Assembly (NCBI RefSeq): GCF_963931675.1
Contig: NZ_OZ007039.1
Coordinates: forward strand, 2,083,806 to 2,147,805
Length of the DNA stretch: 64,000 nt
Direction: 5' to 3'
DNA from: an uncultured Alistipes sp.
Lineage (GTDB): Bacteria > Bacteroidota > Bacteroidia > Bacteroidales > Rikenellaceae
Part shown: positions 16,584 to 24,912 of the stretch, one piece after another
Layout of the letters: each line of letters opens with the position of its first letter
Position numbering within the stretch: the stretch's first letter is position 1
Made by a program: the position numbers and the translations under genes
Notes under the pieces: model-generated
Told to the model about the DNA's origin: nothing
Databases searched by the model: none
The model's input: the letters and a program-made list of their open reading frames with translations, nothing else

Positions 16584-18008
16584 ATGGCAATCAATCAAAA
16601 ACAGGTACTTTCGCTTCAGCAGAAGCTCTCTCCGCAGCAGATTCAGATGATCAAGCTGCTGGAGCTGCCCACCGTGCAGCTCGAACAGCGCATCAAGCAG
16701 GAGATCGAGGACAACATCGTCCTGGAGGAAGAGGAGCGCTCGGCGGAGGACGAGGAGCAGCAGCCTCAGGAGATCTCCGTGGACGAATATCTGCGTGAGG
16801 ACGATACTCCCTCGTACAAAAGCCGGATCAACAACTTCTCGAAGGATGACAAGCAGCGCCCGGTCTATCTGACCGAAGGCCGTTCGCTGCAGGAGTACCT
16901 CGTGGAGCAACTGGGCTACCGCAACCTCTCGGAGCGCGACATGCGCCTGGCCGTCTACCTGATCGGGAGCATCGACGAGGACGGTTACCTGCGCCGCGAT
17001 CTGGAGTCCGTGGCCGACGACATTGCCTTTACGGTCGGGATCGAGACCTCGGCCGAAGAGCTGGAACGCATTCTGGGCATCATCCACGAACTCGAACCCG
17101 CGGGGATCGGGGCCCGCGACTTGCGAGAGTGCCTGCTGTTGCAGATGGCCCAGATGCCCGTCAACACCCGTGCGCGGTGCCTGGCCCGCAAGATCCTCAC
17201 CTCCTATTTCGACGAGTTCGTCAAGAAGCACTACGAGAAACTCATGGCGCGCCTGCAGGTCTCGGAGGAGGATTTCCGCGAGGCGATTGCCGAGATCCGG
17301 CGTCTGTCGCCCAAACCCGGCAACCTCTACGCCGAAGGGGGTACCGACACTACGCCCTACATCATTCCGGACTTTATCCTCGACTATCAGGACGGCCACT
17401 TCAACCTCTCGATGAACTCCTACAACGTCCCCGAAGTGCGGGTGAACCGCCGCTACGTGGAGATGATCCGCGACATGGTGGGGGCCGACGGCAAGGTCAA
17501 GGAGCAGGACCGGGAGGCGCTGCAGTTCGTGAAGAGCAAGATCGACTCCGCGAAGTGGTTCATCTCGGCCATCAAGCAGCGTCACGACACGCTGATGCGC
17601 ACGATGCAGACCATCCTGGACTACCAGCAGGAGTACTTCAAGGACGGCGACCGTTCGAAACTCCGCCCGATGATCCTCAAGGACATCGCCGACCGCACGG
17701 GACTCGACGTCTCGACGATTTCGCGCGTGGTCAACAGCAAGTACGTCCAGACGCAGTTCGGGATCATTCTCCTCAAGTCCCTCTTCTCGGAGGCCATGCA
17801 GACCGATTCGGGCGAGGAGGTGTCGAGCTACGAGATCAAGAACATTCTCCAGCAGTGCATCGACGGCGAGGACAAGCGCCACCCGCTGACCGACGAAACG
17901 CTGATGGATATCCTCAATTCGAAGGGCTACCGCATCGCCCGGCGCACGGTGGCCAAATACCGCGAGATGCTCGGCATCCCGGTGGCGCGTCTGCGCAGGC
18001 AGATCTGA
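16584..18008 (+). CDS. rpoN: RNA polymerase sigma-54 factor
   Basis: A 474-residue alternative sigma factor that needs an ATP-driven enhancer-binding activator. The Gln/Leu-rich region I (QKQVLSLQQKLSPQQIQMIKLLELP) is at the N-terminus, an acidic stretch follows (about 45-65), then the core-binding region and a helix-turn-helix (RTGLDVSTISRVVNSKYVQT). The C-terminal RpoN box ARRTVAKYREMLGI is intact. The ATG is clear because the family starts at region I. No sigma-54 activator gene lies in this window, so its targets are unknown. Confidence 0.96.
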   Translation: MAINQKQVLSLQQKLSPQQIQMIKLLELPTVQLEQRIKQEIEDNIVLEEEERSAEDEEQQPQEISVDEYLREDDTPSYKSRINNFSKDDKQRPVYLTEGRSLQEYLVEQLGYRNLSERDMRLAVYLIGSIDEDGYLRRDLESVADDIAFTVGIETSAEELERILGIIHELEPAGIGARDLRECLLLQMAQMPVNTRARCLARKILTSYFDEFVKKHYEKLMARLQVSEEDFREAIAEIRRLSPKPGNLYAEGGTDTTPYIIPDFILDYQDGHFNLSMNSYNVPEVRVNRRYVEMIRDMVGADGKVKEQDREALQFVKSKIDSAKWFISAIKQRHDTLMRTMQTILDYQQEYFKDGDRSKLRPMILKDIADRTGLDVSTISRVVNSKYVQTQFGIILLKSLFSEAMQTDSGEEVSSYEIKNILQQCIDGEDKRHPLTDETLMDILNSKGYRIARRTVAKYREMLGIPVARLRRQI

Positions 18009-18052
18009 ACCCCGGCCGCCGGACCACTGCCCCGAATCCCGATAAACCCCTA

Positions 18053-18664
18053 ATGATGAACTACCGAAAAATAGCCAATACGCTCTCCTGGGTCCTGCAC
18101 CCGTTTCTGCTGCCGGTCTATCTGATGGTGGTGCTGCTTACGATGACCACCTTTGCGCTCTTCTCCCCCGGGGTGAAGTTCTATTTCCTGTGGGTCGTGA
18201 TGCTCTATGCGATCATTATCCCGTTCCTGACGCTCGGCATCCTGCATTCGCTGGGCCGGATCTCCGATTTCAGAATCGACAACCGCCGCGAACGCCTGCT
18301 GCCCCTGCTGATCGGGACCGTCTGCTACGTGCTGTGCGCCCTCACCTTCTCGAAGATTCCTTCGGCGATCTTCCTGCGCAAGTTCATGCTGGCGGCAGCC
18401 TGCTGCGAGGCGATGTGTTTCGTGGTGTCGCTCCGCTGGAAGATCAGCCTCCACCTGACCGGCATGGGGGCCATTGTGGCGCTGCTTGTGGTGATGAACA
18501 TCGTCGGGGTGGGGAACATGCTCCTCCCCTTGTCGGTGGCGATCCTCGGGGCCGGAGCTCTTGCCTCGGCCCGCCTCTATCTGGGGTGTCACAACCCCGT
18601 ACAGATCTTTGCGGGATTTTTCGGCGGGTTTGGCGTGGCGATGCTCGCCGTGCTCTTCCTGTAA
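18053..18664 (+). CDS. PAP2-like membrane protein
   Basis: A 203-residue integral membrane protein with about five to six hydrophobic segments. It resembles the PAP2 lipid-phosphatase fold: DNRRERLLPL could be motif 1, SLHLTGMGA corresponds to motif 2 (usually PSGH), and ARLYLGCHNPVQIFAG corresponds to motif 3 (SRxxxxxHxxxD). Motif 3 keeps the Arg and His, but the final Asp is replaced by Gln. The protein may be a divergent phosphatase or an inactive relative. It starts 44 nt after rpoN and ends before a bidirectional terminator shared with gdhA. A second ATG at 18056 is possible. Confidence 0.7.
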   Translation: MMNYRKIANTLSWVLHPFLLPVYLMVVLLTMTTFALFSPGVKFYFLWVVMLYAIIIPFLTLGILHSLGRISDFRIDNRRERLLPLLIGTVCYVLCALTFSKIPSAIFLRKFMLAAACCEAMCFVVSLRWKISLHLTGMGAIVALLVVMNIVGVGNMLLPLSVAILGAGALASARLYLGCHNPVQIFAGFFGGFGVAMLAVLFL

Positions 18665-18747
18665 CGGGGCGAGCGGATGCGGCGGACTTGGGTGCGCTCC
18701 CGGCTTTCGTATTTGTTCTGCCTTTTGCCGCGTATCTTTCCGGAGAT

Positions 18748-18783
18748 GAAAAACGGCTCTCGCATGGAGAGCCGTTTCTTTCG
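18748..18783. terminator. Bidirectional terminator between the PAP2-like gene and gdhA
   Basis: Perfect 11-bp arms AAACGGCTCTC (18751-18761) and GAGAGCCGTTT (18767-18777), A-rich on the left and T-rich on the right, lie between convergent genes. Confidence 0.9.
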
Positions 18784-18815
18784 TATGGGCAGGTCCCTTG
18801 CTTCGGACCGACCCG

Positions 18816-20171
18816 TTAGACGCAACCCTGGGCGAGCATGGCGTTGGCCACCTTCATGAAACCGCCGATATTGGCACCCACCACGTAGTTGACATAACCG
18901 TCGGGCTCCGTGCCGTACTGCACGCAGACCGAGTGGATGTTCTTCATGATCGACTTCAGCCTGGCGTCGACCTCTTCGGGGGTCCAGGTGATACGCATCG
19001 AGTTCTGGGTCATCTCCAGGCCCGAGGTGGCCACACCTCCGGCATTGGCAGCCTTGCCCGGGGCGTAGAGCAGCTTGTGCTGCTGGAAGATCTTGATGGC
19101 CTCGGGGGTCGAGGGCATGTTGGCACCCTCGGCCACGCAGATGCAGCCGTTGTTTACGAGCATCTGGGCCTCGTCGCCGTTCAGCTCGTTCTGTGTGGCG
19201 CACGGCATGGCGATGTCGCACTTCACGCCCCACGGGCGCTCGCCCGGATAGTAGGTGGCCGACGGATAGTGCTCGGCGTACTCCTTGATGCGGCCGCGGA
19301 AGATGTTCTTCAACTCCATGACGTAATCCAGTTTCTCGGGGCTGATGCCTTCGGGATCGTAGATGTAGCCCGAGGAGTCGGAGAGCGTCACGACCTTGGC
19401 GCCGAGTTCGGTAGCCTTCATGCAGGCATACTGGGCCACGTTGCCCGATCCGGAAATGCAGACGGTCTTGCCCTCGAACGAGTCGCCGCGCGTGGCGAGC
19501 ATCTCCTGGGCGAAGTAGCACGTTCCGTATCCCGTAGCTTCGGGACGCAGCGGGCTGCCGCCCCAGTCGCGGCCCTTTCCGGTGAGCGTGCCGGAGAATT
19601 CGTCGCGCAGGCGCTTGTACTGTCCGAACATGTAGCCGATTTCGCGGCCCCCGACGCCGATGTCACCGGCCGGAACGTCGGTATCCTGGCCGATATGGCG
19701 CTGGAGTTCGGTCATGAACGACTGGCAGAACTTCATCACCTCGTTGTCCGACTTGCCCTTGGGGTTGAAGTCCGAACCGCCCTTTCCGCCGCCCATGGGC
19801 AGCGTGGTGAGGCTGTTCTTGAAGGTCTGTTCGAAAGCCAGGAACTTCAGGATCGAGAGGTTCACCGACGGGTGGAAGCGGATACCGCCCTTGTATGGGC
19901 CGATGGCGCTGTTCATCTGGATGCGGTAGCCGCGGTTGATCTCGATCTCGCCCTTGTCGTTGAGCCACGGCACGCGGAACATGATGACCCGTTCGGGTTC
20001 GGCGATGCGGTCGAGTATCTTCATTTTTTGGAGAATCGGGCTGGCAACGATATGGGGAGCCAGCGATTCGGCCACCTCGCGGACGGCCTGATGGAACTCC
20101 GGTTCACCCGGATTGCGGGCGATGAGCCGGGCCATGAAATCTTCGACATACTGTCGGGCTTGTTCGTTCAT
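18816..20171 (-). CDS. gdhA: NADP-type glutamate dehydrogenase
   Basis: A 451-residue hexameric-type dehydrogenase that aminates 2-oxoglutarate to glutamate. Motifs are NSAIGPYKGGIRFHPSVN, the catalytic-Lys segment PMGGGKGGSDF, DIGVGGREIGYM, the nucleotide-binding SGSGNVAQYAC and the ending VGANIGGFMKVANAM. The Ser after SGSGNVAQ is in the region that sets cofactor choice; NADP use is inferred from similarity to the S50-I bacterial group. It is the main ammonia assimilation enzyme in Bacteroidales. It is monocistronic, with a terminator on the 3' side and a candidate promoter at 20213. Confidence 0.96.
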   Translation of the reverse strand: MNEQARQYVEDFMARLIARNPGEPEFHQAVREVAESLAPHIVASPILQKMKILDRIAEPERVIMFRVPWLNDKGEIEINRGYRIQMNSAIGPYKGGIRFHPSVNLSILKFLAFEQTFKNSLTTLPMGGGKGGSDFNPKGKSDNEVMKFCQSFMTELQRHIGQDTDVPAGDIGVGGREIGYMFGQYKRLRDEFSGTLTGKGRDWGGSPLRPEATGYGTCYFAQEMLATRGDSFEGKTVCISGSGNVAQYACMKATELGAKVVTLSDSSGYIYDPEGISPEKLDYVMELKNIFRGRIKEYAEHYPSATYYPGERPWGVKCDIAMPCATQNELNGDEAQMLVNNGCICVAEGANMPSTPEAIKIFQQHKLLYAPGKAANAGGVATSGLEMTQNSMRITWTPEEVDARLKSIMKNIHSVCVQYGTEPDGYVNYVVGANIGGFMKVANAMLAQGCV

Positions 20172-20212
20172 AGCGATTCGTTTTTAGAGGTTTTGTGATG
20201 GATTTCCGGCTC

Positions 20213-20243
20213 TAAAATTAATAACTTTACAGCTATTTTGCAA
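20213..20243 (-). promoter_or_regulatory. Candidate promoter of gdhA
   Basis: On the minus strand TTG (20241-20243) and TAATTTTA (20213-20220, seven of eight consensus bases) are 20 nt apart, 41 nt before the gdhA ATG, in an AT-rich stretch that stands out from its GC-rich surroundings. Confidence 0.45.
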
Positions 20244-20344
20244 GTTCTTTAAGAAATTCGTAAAATATTTTACTATACCCGCCGCCTCATTTGCTTACGG
20301 TCCGAGCCGTAGCCTGTCCCGCAGCTGAAAATCCGTAATGAAAA

Positions 20345-20402
20345 ATGACGGATTCGCCGTGAATCCGTCATGGAAATTTTTTGAAATTTTTTTCAAAAAA
20401 AT
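20345..20402 (-). terminator. Terminator of the DUF4923 gene, with a second AT hairpin
   Basis: ATGACGGATTC (20345-20355) and GAATCCGTCAT (20361-20371) form a perfect 11-bp stem with T-rich sequence following on the minus strand. A second hairpin of T and A runs around GAAA/TTTC occupies 20377-20402. Both lie downstream of the minus-strand DUF4923 gene. Confidence 0.8.
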
Positions 20403-20436
20403 GAGCCGCTCTTTCTCCGGGGCTGCAAATCCCCGT

Positions 20437-21033
20437 TTACTTTGTGAAGGCGAATCCGAGATAGACGTTTTCGTACTTGCGCAGCAGCGTCGTGACCGTG
20501 GCGAGTGACGAGACCTTGCTGCCGAGTTCGGTCACCAGGTTCACGAGTTTCGTGACCGGGAAGACCAGTTGCAACTCCGTGCCGCTGACGTAGGCGTGGC
20601 CTTCGACCGCTCCCAGGTTGAGTTTTCCCTTGGCGAAGCGGAGTGTCACGACATGGGTCGAGGAGTCGTATTCGTAGGTTCCCGAGAGTTCGTGTTTGCC
20701 CAGAACGGCCGTAAAGGTACTGTCGGCCTTCTCGAAGGTGAAGCTCCCTGCGCCGGATTCGATACCGGCCAGTGCGTAGACCTTTTCGAGTTGCTGCACG
20801 ACGGTCGATTCGAGGGCTGCGCCGCCAAGTTCCGAGGCGATGTCCTCGCCTTCGAACTTCACGCCCGGGCCCGAGTAGTTCCATGTTCCCGCGAGGGCAT
20901 ACTGGGTGAGTTTTCCGTCGGTGGCTTCGTCGACGGCCGTGGTTGCGATCTTTTTCAGGGCATTCTTCCAGTCCTGAGCTGCGGTTGGGAGCGCAAGCAG
21001 CAGCACGACCGCCGGAATAAGGATTTTTTTCAT
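20437..21033 (-). CDS. DUF4923 family exported protein
   Basis: A 198-residue protein with a signal peptide (MKKILIPAVVLLLALPTAAQ) and no lipid Cys, so it is probably periplasmic. It matches the Bacteroidales family DUF4923 along its full length: DWKNALKKIATTAVDEATDGKLT, then LAGTWNYSGPGVKFEGED, SGTYEYDSST and the ending NVYLGFAFTK. The fold resembles small lipocalin-like barrels. Function is unknown. The ATG at 21033 is chosen because upstream in-frame sequence is not signal-like. It follows nadE on the same strand after 58 nt and ends before a strong terminator. Confidence 0.8.
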   Translation of the reverse strand: MKKILIPAVVLLLALPTAAQDWKNALKKIATTAVDEATDGKLTQYALAGTWNYSGPGVKFEGEDIASELGGAALESTVVQQLEKVYALAGIESGAGSFTFEKADSTFTAVLGKHELSGTYEYDSSTHVVTLRFAKGKLNLGAVEGHAYVSGTELQLVFPVTKLVNLVTELGSKVSSLATVTTLLRKYENVYLGFAFTK

Positions 21034-21091
21034 CTTGTAGGCGAATGGTTGAAGGTTTGCGGACGCTGCCGGGGCGTTGCGTCCGGAGTCG

Positions 21092-23017
21092 TCATAACGT
21101 GTCGAGTTCGCGGAGCCAGACTTCGGCCGAGGCATCGGAGGGCATCCGCCAGTCGCCCCGGGGCGAGAGGGCTACCGATCCGACCTTCGGGCCGTCGGGA
21201 AGCGCCGAGCGCTTGAACTGCTGCATGAAGAACCGCCGGAAGAAGATCCGCAGCCATTTGAGGATGGTTTCGCGGTCGTAGCTTCCGTCGAAGGCCACTT
21301 CGGCCAGCAGGAGGATCTTCTCCGGGCCGTATCCCAGGCGGAGGAAGTTGTAGAGGAAGAAGTCGTGGAGTTCGTAGGGGCCCACGAGGTCTTCGGTCTT
21401 CTGTGCGATCTTGCCGTCGGCATCGGCCGGGAGCAGTTCGGGGCTGACCGGCGTATCGATGATGTCGAGCAGCGTGGCGCGGGTCGTCGGGTCGTTTTCG
21501 GTGTCGGCGACCCACTTCACGAGGTGGCGCACCAGCGTCTTCGGCACCGAGGCGTTGACGCCGTACATCGACATCTGGTCGCCGTTGTAGGTGGCCCAGC
21601 CCAGGGCCAGTTCCGAGAGGTCGCCCGTGCCGACCACGAGCCCGCCCTCCATGTTGGCCACATCCATCAGGATCTGGGTCCGTTCGCGGGCCTGGGCGTT
21701 CTCGTAGGCCGCCGAACGGTCCGACGGGTCGAGCCCTATGTCGCGGAAATGCTGCAGGCAGGCGTCGCGGATCGGGATTTCGCGCACCGTGACGCCCAGT
21801 CCGCGCATCAGTTCCAGGGCATTGTGATAGGTGCGGTCGGTGGTTCCGAATCCGGGCATGGTGATGCCGATGATCCCCGCGCGGTCGAGTTCCAGCAGGT
21901 CGAACGTGCGCACCGTCACGAGCAGGGCCAGCGTCGAGTCCAGCCCGCCCGAGATGCCGATCACGGCCCGTTCGCAACGGGTGTGGCGCAGCCGCTGGGC
22001 CAGCCCGTGTGACTGGATGCGGAAGATCTCCTCGCAGCGTTCGTGGCGGTCGCCCTCCTCCTTCGGGACGAACGGCAGCGGGTCGATGTCGCGTTCCGGC
22101 ACCGCGGCCCGCAGCCCTTCGGGGATCTCCATCTCGATGACGGTGTTCTCCGAGGTGCTCTCCCGCTGGCGGAACGAGGTGTTGCGGCGGCGTTCGAACT
22201 CCAGGCGCTGGAGGTCGACGTCGGCGACGATGAGCTGTTCTTCGGTCGAGAAGCGTTCGGCTTCGCGCAGCAGCGTGCCGTTTTCGGCGATCAGGCCGTT
22301 TCCGGCAAAGGTCAGGTCCGTGGAGGATTCGCCGCTTCCGGCCGAGACGTAGACGTAGGCCGAGAGCGTGCGGGCCGATTGCTGGGCGATGAGCTGCCGC
22401 AGGTAGGCGTGTTTCCCGGCCAGTTCGGGCGAGGCCGAGAGGTTGAAGATCACCCGGGCGCCGTTCAGGGCCAGTTGTGTCGAGGGCGGGATCGGAGCCC
22501 AGAGGTCCTCGCAGATCTCCACGCCGAACTCCGCACCGTTGACCGAGAAGGTGAGGTCGGCGCCGAAGTCGGTCTGTTGGCCTGCGACGTCGATCCGCTC
22601 CTCGGAGATTCCGGCTCCGGAGGCGAACCAGCGATCCTCGTAGAATTCGCCGTAGTTGGGAATGTAACTCTTCGGCACAACCCCGAGGACCTTGCCCTGG
22701 GCCATGACCACGGCACAGTTGTAGAGGACCGAGCCGTGGCGCAGCGGCGCCCCGACGATCAGTGCCAGGGGAAGTTTGCGCGTTGCCTTGGCGAGCCGGG
22801 CCAGGGCCTCGTCGGCCGCGTCGAGCAGCGTGGGCTGCAACAACAGGTCGCCGCATGTGTAGGCCGTCATGCCCAGTTCGGGGAAGACGATGATCTCCAC
22901 GCCGCGGCGTGCGGCCTCCTCGGCCAGTGCCGCCGTGCGTTCCATATTATAGGTGCAGTCGCCGACCCGCAGGGCGGGGATCGCCGCCGCGACCTTCAGA
23001 AATCCGAAATTGTCCAT
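21092..23017 (-). CDS. nadE: Glutamine-dependent NAD+ synthase
   Basis: A 641-residue two-domain enzyme converting deamido-NAD to NAD with ammonia from glutamine. The N-terminal nitrilase-type glutaminase has the triad Glu47 ([10 protein letters not shown]), Lys116 ([12 protein letters not shown]) and Cys169 (VEICEDLW). The C-terminal synthetase (about 320-641) has the PP-loop [11 protein letters not shown], then [13 protein letters not shown] and the C-terminal [16 protein letters not shown]. Length matches the fused bacterial form. It completes the NAD pathway that includes nadC at 9177, although the two are not in one operon. Confidence 0.96.
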   Translation of the reverse strand: MDNFGFLKVAAAIPALRVGDCTYNMERTAALAEEAARRGVEIIVFPELGMTAYTCGDLLLQPTLLDAADEALARLAKATRKLPLALIVGAPLRHGSVLYNCAVVMAQGKVLGVVPKSYIPNYGEFYEDRWFASGAGISEERIDVAGQQTDFGADLTFSVNGAEFGVEICEDLWAPIPPSTQLALNGARVIFNLSASPELAGKHAYLRQLIAQQSARTLSAYVYVSAGSGESSTDLTFAGNGLIAENGTLLREAERFSTEEQLIVADVDLQRLEFERRRNTSFRQRESTSENTVIEMEIPEGLRAAVPERDIDPLPFVPKEEGDRHERCEEIFRIQSHGLAQRLRHTRCERAVIGISGGLDSTLALLVTVRTFDLLELDRAGIIGITMPGFGTTDRTYHNALELMRGLGVTVREIPIRDACLQHFRDIGLDPSDRSAAYENAQARERTQILMDVANMEGGLVVGTGDLSELALGWATYNGDQMSMYGVNASVPKTLVRHLVKWVADTENDPTTRATLLDIIDTPVSPELLPADADGKIAQKTEDLVGPYELHDFFLYNFLRLGYGPEKILLLAEVAFDGSYDRETILKWLRIFFRRFFMQQFKRSALPDGPKVGSVALSPRGDWRMPSDASAEVWLRELDTL

Positions 23018-23033
23018 CTTTTCACATGTTTAT

Positions 23034-23053
23034 GCCCCTCCCGGGGCTTTTTT
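23034..23053 (+). repeat. GC hairpin with T run on the plus strand, in the nadE leader
   Basis: GCCCC (23034-23038) and GGGGC (23043-23047) with six following T form a short terminator-like hairpin. It points against the nadE and pepT transcripts, so it could only stop antisense RNA. Confidence 0.4.
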
Positions 23054-23099
23054 CCCGCTCTTCGCTCCTTTGCCTCGGCACCGAACCGCTCCGCCGAGC

Positions 23100-24317
23100 C
23101 TATTCGGCCCAGAGTTGCGCGAGGTTCAGGATCACCTGCTGGGCCTTGCGCATGGTGGTGAGCGAGCAGTATTCGAACTTGCCGTGGAAGTTCATGCCGC
23201 CGGTGAAGAGGTTCGGGCACGGCAGCCCCATGAACGAGAGCCGGGCGCCGTCCGTCCCGCCGCGGATCGGCCGCACGAGGGGTTTCACCCCGGCCATCTC
23301 CATCGCCTGGAGGGCCTTGTCGATCACCTGCGGGTGGGGTTCGACCATCTTGCGCATGTTGAAATACTGGTCCTTGACCGTGAGGGTCAGCACATCGCCG
23401 CCGTATTTCTGCTTCAGCAGGTCGACGCACGCCCACAGGAAGACCTTCTTCTTCTCGAAACGGTCGGCGTCGTGGTCGCGGATGATGTAGCTCAGCGAGG
23501 CCCGCTCGACCGAGCCGTTCACGCCTACGCAGTGGTAGAAACCCTCGTAGCCTTCGGTGAACTGCGGGCGCTCGGCCGCCGGAAGCAGCGTCTGCAACTC
23601 GCACGCCACGTCGATGGCGTTGATCATCTTCGCCTTGGCGTAGCCCGGGTGGACGTTGCGGCCCTGGATCTCGATCTTCGCACTGGCGGCGTTGAAGTTT
23701 TCATACTCCAGCTCGCCCTCCATGCCGCCGTCGACCGTGTAGGCGAAGTCCGCGCCGAAGGCCTTCACGTCGAAGTAGTCGACGCCGCGCCCCACCTCCT
23801 CGTCGGGCGTGAAGCCGATGCGGATCTTTCCGTGCTTCACCTCCGGGTGGGCCATCAGGTACTCGGCTGCGGTCATGATCTCCGCTACGCCGGCCTTGTC
23901 GTCGGCCCCGAGCAGCGTCGTGCCGTCGGTGTGGATCAGCGTGTGGCCCTTGAAGAAGGCCAGTTCGGGGAACTCCTCGACGCGCATCGTCAGGTGGCCG
24001 TTCAGCACCAGGTCGCCGCCGTCGTAATCCTCCACTACGCGCGGCTTGACATCCTTGCCGCTCATGTCGGGCGAGGTGTCCACGTGGGCGATGAACCCGA
24101 TCACCGGGGCCTGTTCATACCCCTTCGAGGCGGGCACCGTACCCATGACGTACCCATATTGGTCCATCGTGACCTCGGTCATGCCGAGCATCTGCATCTC
24201 GTCGCGCAGGGCTTCGAGCAGCACCTTCTGCTTCTCGGTCGAGGGGAACGAGGTGCTCTCCTCCGACGACTGGGTGTCGTAGGAGACATATTTCAGAAAA
24301 CGTTCTTTGAGATCCAT
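23100..24317 (-). CDS. pepT: Peptidase T (tripeptide aminopeptidase)
   Basis: A 405-residue M20-family zinc aminopeptidase that removes the N-terminal residue of tripeptides in the cytoplasm. Zinc-site segments are FIAHVDTSPDMSG (His), LLGADDKAGVAEI (bridging Asp) and GFTPDEEVGRG (catalytic and metal Glu); PIRGGTDGARLSFMGLPCPNLFTGG is the PepT C-terminal signature. ATG 24317 (MDLKERFLKYV) is the family start; an in-frame ATG three codons upstream is possible. An OPT peptide transporter is encoded 0.6 kb upstream on the same strand, which fits uptake followed by hydrolysis. Confidence 0.95.
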   Translation of the reverse strand: MDLKERFLKYVSYDTQSSEESTSFPSTEKQKVLLEALRDEMQMLGMTEVTMDQYGYVMGTVPASKGYEQAPVIGFIAHVDTSPDMSGKDVKPRVVEDYDGGDLVLNGHLTMRVEEFPELAFFKGHTLIHTDGTTLLGADDKAGVAEIMTAAEYLMAHPEVKHGKIRIGFTPDEEVGRGVDYFDVKAFGADFAYTVDGGMEGELEYENFNAASAKIEIQGRNVHPGYAKAKMINAIDVACELQTLLPAAERPQFTEGYEGFYHCVGVNGSVERASLSYIIRDHDADRFEKKKVFLWACVDLLKQKYGGDVLTLTVKDQYFNMRKMVEPHPQVIDKALQAMEMAGVKPLVRPIRGGTDGARLSFMGLPCPNLFTGGMNFHGKFEYCSLTTMRKAQQVILNLAQLWAE

Positions 24318-24421
24318 GATCTGCAACTGTTTTTGTCGGTCGTTTGTTAGAATGTCTTTCCGGGGCCGAATCTCGTTTTCACGGCGTCCCGCCGTGTTTG
24401 CAGTTCTGACCCCACCCCAAA

Positions 24422-24439
24422 CCCCTCCCTCGGGAGGGG
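24422..24439. repeat. CCCCTCCC / GGGAGGGG hairpin in the pepT upstream gap
   Basis: A perfect 8-bp inverted repeat with a 2-nt loop, next to GACCCCACCCC. It lies between the AT-rich membrane gene and pepT. It lacks a clear T run on either strand, so a terminator role is doubtful. Confidence 0.5.
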
Positions 24440-24466
24440 CTTGTTGCTTCGTGTAACGGGAATTTG

Positions 24467-24883
24467 CTACATGATTCTTATGACAGGTACCGTCTTGTCT
24501 ATTCCTCGATTGGTTTGATATTGGAATGTCCCGACATGCTGTGCTTGTTTGCCTTGGGGAACATCAATAATTTCATCATCGTAATAATGCTTGTCTCCGT
24601 CAATGAGTAGAACAATAGGCCCCGTAAACATATCTATGCCACCTATTTGTCTTTCTCTGCAACGGGCAAGTGCCATACTCTCCTTGATCACCTGAAAAAC
24701 TTCAAATCGAGAGGTATCCAGAGTACCTGCGGGTTTATCGAATATCGTGATACCGGGATATTCTTCTATTGTAGTGCCATTTTCATTTTCCATGTTGCTT
24801 TTTGCAAATAAAAAGGCAATCAGAATTGTCAGAATAATGCCGGTTAAGATTCCCGCAAAATAAAACAGAATATTCTTTTTCAT
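24467..24883 (-). CDS. Hypothetical small single-pass membrane protein, AT-rich gene
   Basis: A 138-residue protein with one N-terminal membrane segment (NILFYFAGILTGIILTILIAFLF) and a soluble domain of about 110 residues (EYPGITIFDKPAG, RFEVFQVIKESMALARCRE, VLLIDGDKHYYDDEIIDVPQGK). I recognise no family. The ATG at 24883 gives a proper membrane anchor, and upstream codons in the frame fall within the OPT gene. Base composition is clearly AT-richer than both neighbours and codon use differs (many AAA, ATA and TTT codons), which hints at later acquisition. It lies 29 nt after the OPT gene on the same strand. Confidence 0.7.
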   Translation of the reverse strand: MKKNILFYFAGILTGIILTILIAFLFAKSNMENENGTTIEEYPGITIFDKPAGTLDTSRFEVFQVIKESMALARCRERQIGGIDMFTGPIVLLIDGDKHYYDDEIIDVPQGKQAQHVGTFQYQTNRGIDKTVPVIRIM

Positions 24884-24912
24884 GGTAGGTAGTCTGTTGT
24901 TTTTGTCAATGT

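Noticed and set aside
14874-17882. Minus-strand open frame continuing upstream of the GH2-like gene through asnS and rpoN
   Set aside because: The extension is antisense to two conserved genes and lacks recognisable sequence; the GH2 gene has its own signal peptide, ATG and promoter at 14873-14928.
18798-20198. 466-codon plus-strand frame opposite gdhA
   Set aside because: Covers the glutamate dehydrogenase gene in reverse; no family resemblance.
23034-23053. Terminator for pepT
   Set aside because: The T run is on the plus strand while pepT and nadE are on the minus strand.
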